Shown in pieces: positions 61,015 through 64,000 of a DNA stretch of 64,000 nt. Location of the stretch: contig NZ_AFPO01000024.1 in the NCBI RefSeq assembly GCF_000218785.1, forward strand, positions 1 to 64,000, written 5' to 3'. Below the pieces are notes generated by a model. The model ran no database searches. It was not told the origin of the DNA and saw only the letters and a program-made list of their open reading frames with translations. The position numbers and the translations under genes are program-made. Positions within the stretch are counted from its first letter, which is position 1; every line of letters starts with the position of its first letter. Origin of the DNA: Idiomarina sp. A28L. GTDB taxonomy: Bacteria; Pseudomonadota; Gammaproteobacteria; Enterobacterales; Alteromonadaceae.

Positions 61015-63765
61015 TTGAAACGGCATGCAATCACGGGAAACACTTCGGCAATCGCTGTCTTCTACACAATCGTGGTAGCAGCAGTGATTACGGGTATTAT
61101 TGGCTTAAGTATTTTTACGTTAAAAGGTAAAAGTCAGCCCTTAACTGAAGTTCTCTCGCCTACAGCAGCTTTTGTTTCCCTCGCTATCGGGCTCTCCCTC
61201 TTTGGGGCTGTGCGTGGCCTTCCCATATTGCGTTTTTTCTTTGGTATGTTGGTTTTTCTGGCTGCAACCTATTCTTCGATAAATAGCTCAATCTGGGCAA
61301 GTGCTCTGGATTCAATTAGCGGCCCGGAAACTAGTTTACGCTGGCCTGTTAGTTTATTTTTTATTCTCATTGGTGTGTGTTTAGTTTTTGGAATCTCCCC
61401 AACTAAACGCCGAGTGCTTTGGCGGATTGGCGGCTACAGCACTATGCTGGCTGGCCTAATTTATAGCTTAATGTGTTGGCATTCCGATTGGTTTATGTGG
61501 TTTGGCCCACACCCAATGGTGGTAAGCATTAGTGTCTTTTTCTTATTTTTGTTCGGCGTTGCACTGTTAATTGGTTCCTATCAGGATTCTGAGAAAGAAC
61601 TTATGCCGAAATGGCGAGCAATGACAATGATGCTGGCCAGTGTAACTGTGGTTTGCAGCACCTGGTTTATTCTATCGTCAGCTGAAGTAAAACGAGTAGA
61701 AAGCCAAATTTTAACAACAATGGAATTGGCTCAAGAGAACCGTGAGCGCGTATTAACCAATAACGTAAACCTGATGCAACGTTTAGCTGCGCGCTGGGAG
61801 CATATTGCCCAAGGAGATTTAACTGCTTTAATCGAATTAGATATTGCCAACTATTTAAACGATATGCAGCAAATTACATCAATTATGTTGGTTGATGCTG
61901 ATAATGAAATTCTTTTTGAAAACACCAAGGAAAATGCCAGCAGTTATTGGATATTAGGAACACCAGATGTTGCTCGTTACTTCCAACGGACACATGGGGC
62001 TTCTGGTGTACTCGTTCCGCTACAGAGTATTCGCAGCGAAGGGAACCCCGTTGTCTTGATGCGCCTGCCTATCTATCGTAATAGTGGCAATGAACAAAGT
62101 GAACTGTTTGGGTATGTAATAGCACTATTCGATTTTGCTGCGTTAATTAACCCTGCCAAAGGCGATCTCGACGAGATTTTACATACGTATGCCAATATTA
62201 ATAATCAGTATTTATTGCGTGGCGAAGGGAATTCTACCCACGTTATCGATTTACAACGGCAGCAGCCAGTATCGCTCTATCAACATTCCTTAGATATGGA
62301 AATTCCATTAGGTGGCCTGGTTGGCTTGGTTGGTTTTTACTCGGGGGTTGAAGATTTAAGGGCTTTAGCAAATCTCTATACTATTGTGATTGCTAGTGGT
62401 CTGCTGTTATCAGCATTACTGGTTATCAGTATGGAAGCGAGCCAAATTTTACGTTCGCAACGTGGGCAATTAAGAATACAAGCCACGCATGACAGCCTAA
62501 CTGGGCTAGTTAACAGGGCGGTGCTAGAAAAGCATTTACAAGAATGGTGCGAGCACACGGTTCGAACAGGTAATGGCATTGCGGTAGCATTTATCGACCT
62601 TGATGGGTTTAAGCCTGTAAATGATAGCTTGGGGCTTTTAGTAGGCGATAAACTATTACAAGAAACCGCCCGTAGGTTGCAAAATTGTATGCGCAATGAT
62701 GCAATTGTTGGCCGTTTTGGCGGCGATGAATTTATTGTGCTGATACCTAAACTACGCGCAGATCATCCGGTAACTGATTTAATAAACGATATTCTCAGCA
62801 GTATTTCTCAGCCGTATCATATTGATCAATATCGCCTGTATTTAACCGCAAGTATTGGCATTACTACCACTTTGCAAAGCCCGCCGGATCCCAAGCAGTT
62901 AATTCAGCATGCTGATATGGCGATGTATCAAGCGAAGCGGCAGGGAAGAAATCACTACCAGTTCTATTCAAGCGAAATTAGTGAGCGTTTTCATTCTTCC
63001 GTAACTCTACGTAACGAGTTACAGCATGTGCTCGAACAAGGCGCATTAAAACTCCACTACCAACCGATTATTCGTTGCGGTGATCGGAAAATAGTAGGTT
63101 GTGAGGCGCTTCTAAGGTGGCAAAAAGAAGATGGTAGTTTCGTATCTCCGGCTGATTTTATTCCTCTTGCAGAAGATACTGGGCAGATTATCCCGATTAG
63201 TGCGTGGGTACTTCAACAAGCGTGTGAAGATGGTTTGAAATTTCGTGAATTGGGCGATTTCTCAGTGGCAGTTAACTTATCTGCAGTGCAATTTAATCGC
63301 GCCAACTTTATCGAATCATTAACTCATACATTGAACCTTTCTGGTTTTCCTGCAAGTAAACTGCACTTAGAACTTACCGAAAGTGTATTAATGGAAGATT
63401 CAGCACGTGCTATCAAACTTTTGGAATCATTACGGAAACGGAACTTTAGTATTTCTATTGATGATTTTGGTACCGGCTTTTCGAGCTTGTCATATTTAAA
63501 AATGTTACCAATTGATACACTGAAAATTGACCAAACCTTTATCAAGGATGTATTAAGTGGCGAGCATGATGCGGCTATAACGAGAACGATTATCGGCATG
63601 GCGCAGCAATTGCATCTAACGGTAACAGCTGAAGGTGTTGAAACACTTGAGCAAGCTGAATTCGTAGAGCAGGCTGGTTGCCACTATATGCAAGGCTTCT
63701 ACTTTGCTAGGCCAATGTCTATCGAAGAACTTCTTGAACTGGTAGAAAAACAAGAACCACTATAA
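61015..63765 (+). CDS. membrane GGDEF-EAL cyclic-di-GMP regulator
   Basis: 916 residues. The first 220 or so residues hold about seven TM helices. A periplasmic sensor-like region (about 225-445) includes VDADNEILFENTKENA and an eighth TM near 452-475. A GGDEF domain (about 490-650) has intact FGGDEF and the metal Asp in AFIDLDGFKPVNDSLG. The EAL domain (about 665-905) has CEALLRW, LELTES, IDDFGTGFSSLSYLKMLPID and AEGVET, all intact. It could both make and break c-di-GMP. The start is TTG, with AAGGTAA upstream. The N-terminal sensor family is not recognised (MASE/CHASE-like). Single gene. Confidence 0.9.
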   Translation: MKRHAITGNTSAIAVFYTIVVAAVITGIIGLSIFTLKGKSQPLTEVLSPTAAFVSLAIGLSLFGAVRGLPILRFFFGMLVFLAATYSSINSSIWASALDSISGPETSLRWPVSLFFILIGVCLVFGISPTKRRVLWRIGGYSTMLAGLIYSLMCWHSDWFMWFGPHPMVVSISVFFLFLFGVALLIGSYQDSEKELMPKWRAMTMMLASVTVVCSTWFILSSAEVKRVESQILTTMELAQENRERVLTNNVNLMQRLAARWEHIAQGDLTALIELDIANYLNDMQQITSIMLVDADNEILFENTKENASSYWILGTPDVARYFQRTHGASGVLVPLQSIRSEGNPVVLMRLPIYRNSGNEQSELFGYVIALFDFAALINPAKGDLDEILHTYANINNQYLLRGEGNSTHVIDLQRQQPVSLYQHSLDMEIPLGGLVGLVGFYSGVEDLRALANLYTIVIASGLLLSALLVISMEASQILRSQRGQLRIQATHDSLTGLVNRAVLEKHLQEWCEHTVRTGNGIAVAFIDLDGFKPVNDSLGLLVGDKLLQETARRLQNCMRNDAIVGRFGGDEFIVLIPKLRADHPVTDLINDILSSISQPYHIDQYRLYLTASIGITTTLQSPPDPKQLIQHADMAMYQAKRQGRNHYQFYSSEISERFHSSVTLRNELQHVLEQGALKLHYQPIIRCGDRKIVGCEALLRWQKEDGSFVSPADFIPLAEDTGQIIPISAWVLQQACEDGLKFRELGDFSVAVNLSAVQFNRANFIESLTHTLNLSGFPASKLHLELTESVLMEDSARAIKLLESLRKRNFSISIDDFGTGFSSLSYLKMLPIDTLKIDQTFIKDVLSGEHDAAITRTIIGMAQQLHLTVTAEGVETLEQAEFVEQAGCHYMQGFYFARPMSIEELLELVEKQEPL

Positions 63766-63787
63766 TTAAGTGGATTGCATATAAAAA

Positions 63788-63820
63788 AGGCGCTGGCTTC
63801 ATGTACTGAAACCAGCGCCT
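63788..63820. terminator. bidirectional terminator
   Basis: AGGCGCTGG / CCAGCGCCT arms with inner TTCA / TGAA, between two convergent genes. A-run precedes on the + strand. Confidence 0.8.
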
Positions 63821-63839
63821 ATCTATTATGTGCTAGGGC

Positions 63840-64000
63840 TTAGATATGCTCAGCATGCGGCAACTCATGTTCAGGAATACCTTCTTCTTGATCGATGAGG
63901 TAGAACTGCATCCAACGCATTAAGCGTAATGCATAATCCATTTGCGAAGCTGAACGGCTATTACCATGGCCTTCACCCGGATAAAGCACCAAGCGTACCG
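63840..64000 (-). CDS. S9 family peptidase, C-terminal end (partial)
   Basis: The last 52 codons and stop of a gene that begins beyond the window. VRLVLYPGEGHGNSRSA contains the catalytic-His region GEGHG of prolyl oligopeptidase / dipeptidyl peptidase IV-like enzymes. MDYALRLMRWMQFYL is the usual C-terminal helix. An acidic, His-containing tail follows. Substrate and export signal cannot be judged from this piece. Confidence 0.8.
   Translation of the reverse strand, partial: VRLVLYPGEGHGNSRSASQMDYALRLMRWMQFYLIDQEEGIPEHELPHAEHI

Overview
The window looks like a chromosomal segment of a marine-type gammaproteobacterium, most likely Alteromonadales and plausibly the Idiomarinaceae. This is inferred from gene order and protein character; no search was run. 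Most of the segment is conserved core genome. Runs shared with E. coli include rsmD-yhhL/ftsY-ftsE-ftsX-rpoH, gpmI-envC beside yibN-secB-gpsA, slmA-dut-coaBC/radC-rpmB-rpmG, bioH/comF, glpE-glpG and kbl-tdh.

Layout. (1) 1-2301 is accessory, AT-rich DNA: a HEPN-like protein, a GNAT-like protein and an orphan HigA antitoxin. It ends exactly where a 5'-truncated comM (2302-2781) begins. The junction carries a Tn7-superfamily-like transposon end, and a second, differently spaced set of the same sites lies at 1560-1708. (2) 2865-9106: a small membrane protein, a lipoprotein, a reverse-transsulfuration pair (CBS, CGL) with a VOC protein, and a PLP dehydratase plus D-threonine-aldolase-like pair. 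(3) 9247-21164: MarC, YjaG, RsmD, FtsYEX, sigma-32, EnvC, GpmI, SecB and GpsA, serving secretion, division, heat shock and central metabolism. (4) 21222-30824: SlmA, Dut, CoaBC, RadC, L28/L33, DUF418, an Fe/2OG oxygenase, MutM, BioH, ComF and a class II HDAC-like deacetylase. (5) 30844-43328: a CoA-transferase-GNAT fusion in an apparent operon with the deacetylase, an M14 peptidase, NfuA, a DUF4397 lipoprotein broken by one amber codon, a MATE pump, a polysaccharide deacetylase and PlsB. (6) 43484-44661: lexA with two adjacent SOS boxes, translationally coupled to a SulA-like inhibitor. (7) 44938-53384: a complete aa3-type cytochrome c oxidase cluster (subunit II fused to cytochrome c, subunits I and III, Cox11, SURF1, heme O and heme A synthases, SCO). 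(8) 53381-64000: UbiA, UbiC, GlpG, GlpE, Tdh, Kbl, CoaD, PckA, a GGDEF-EAL protein and the C-terminus of an S9 peptidase.

How the genes work together. Threonine can be degraded through Tdh/Kbl to glycine and acetyl-CoA. Cysteine can be made from homocysteine by CBS/CGL. PckA feeds gluconeogenesis. The cox cluster supplies terminal aerobic respiration together with its own copper and heme A assembly factors. No CRISPR array, tRNA or rRNA was recognised.

The most interesting part is the left edge, 1-2301. Its transposon-end architecture inside comM implies a Tn7-like island with candidate defence cargo, mostly outside the window, and possibly a roughly 742 bp transposase-less derivative carrying only an antitoxin. 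The CoA-transferase-GNAT/deacetylase operon is the second most interesting locus.
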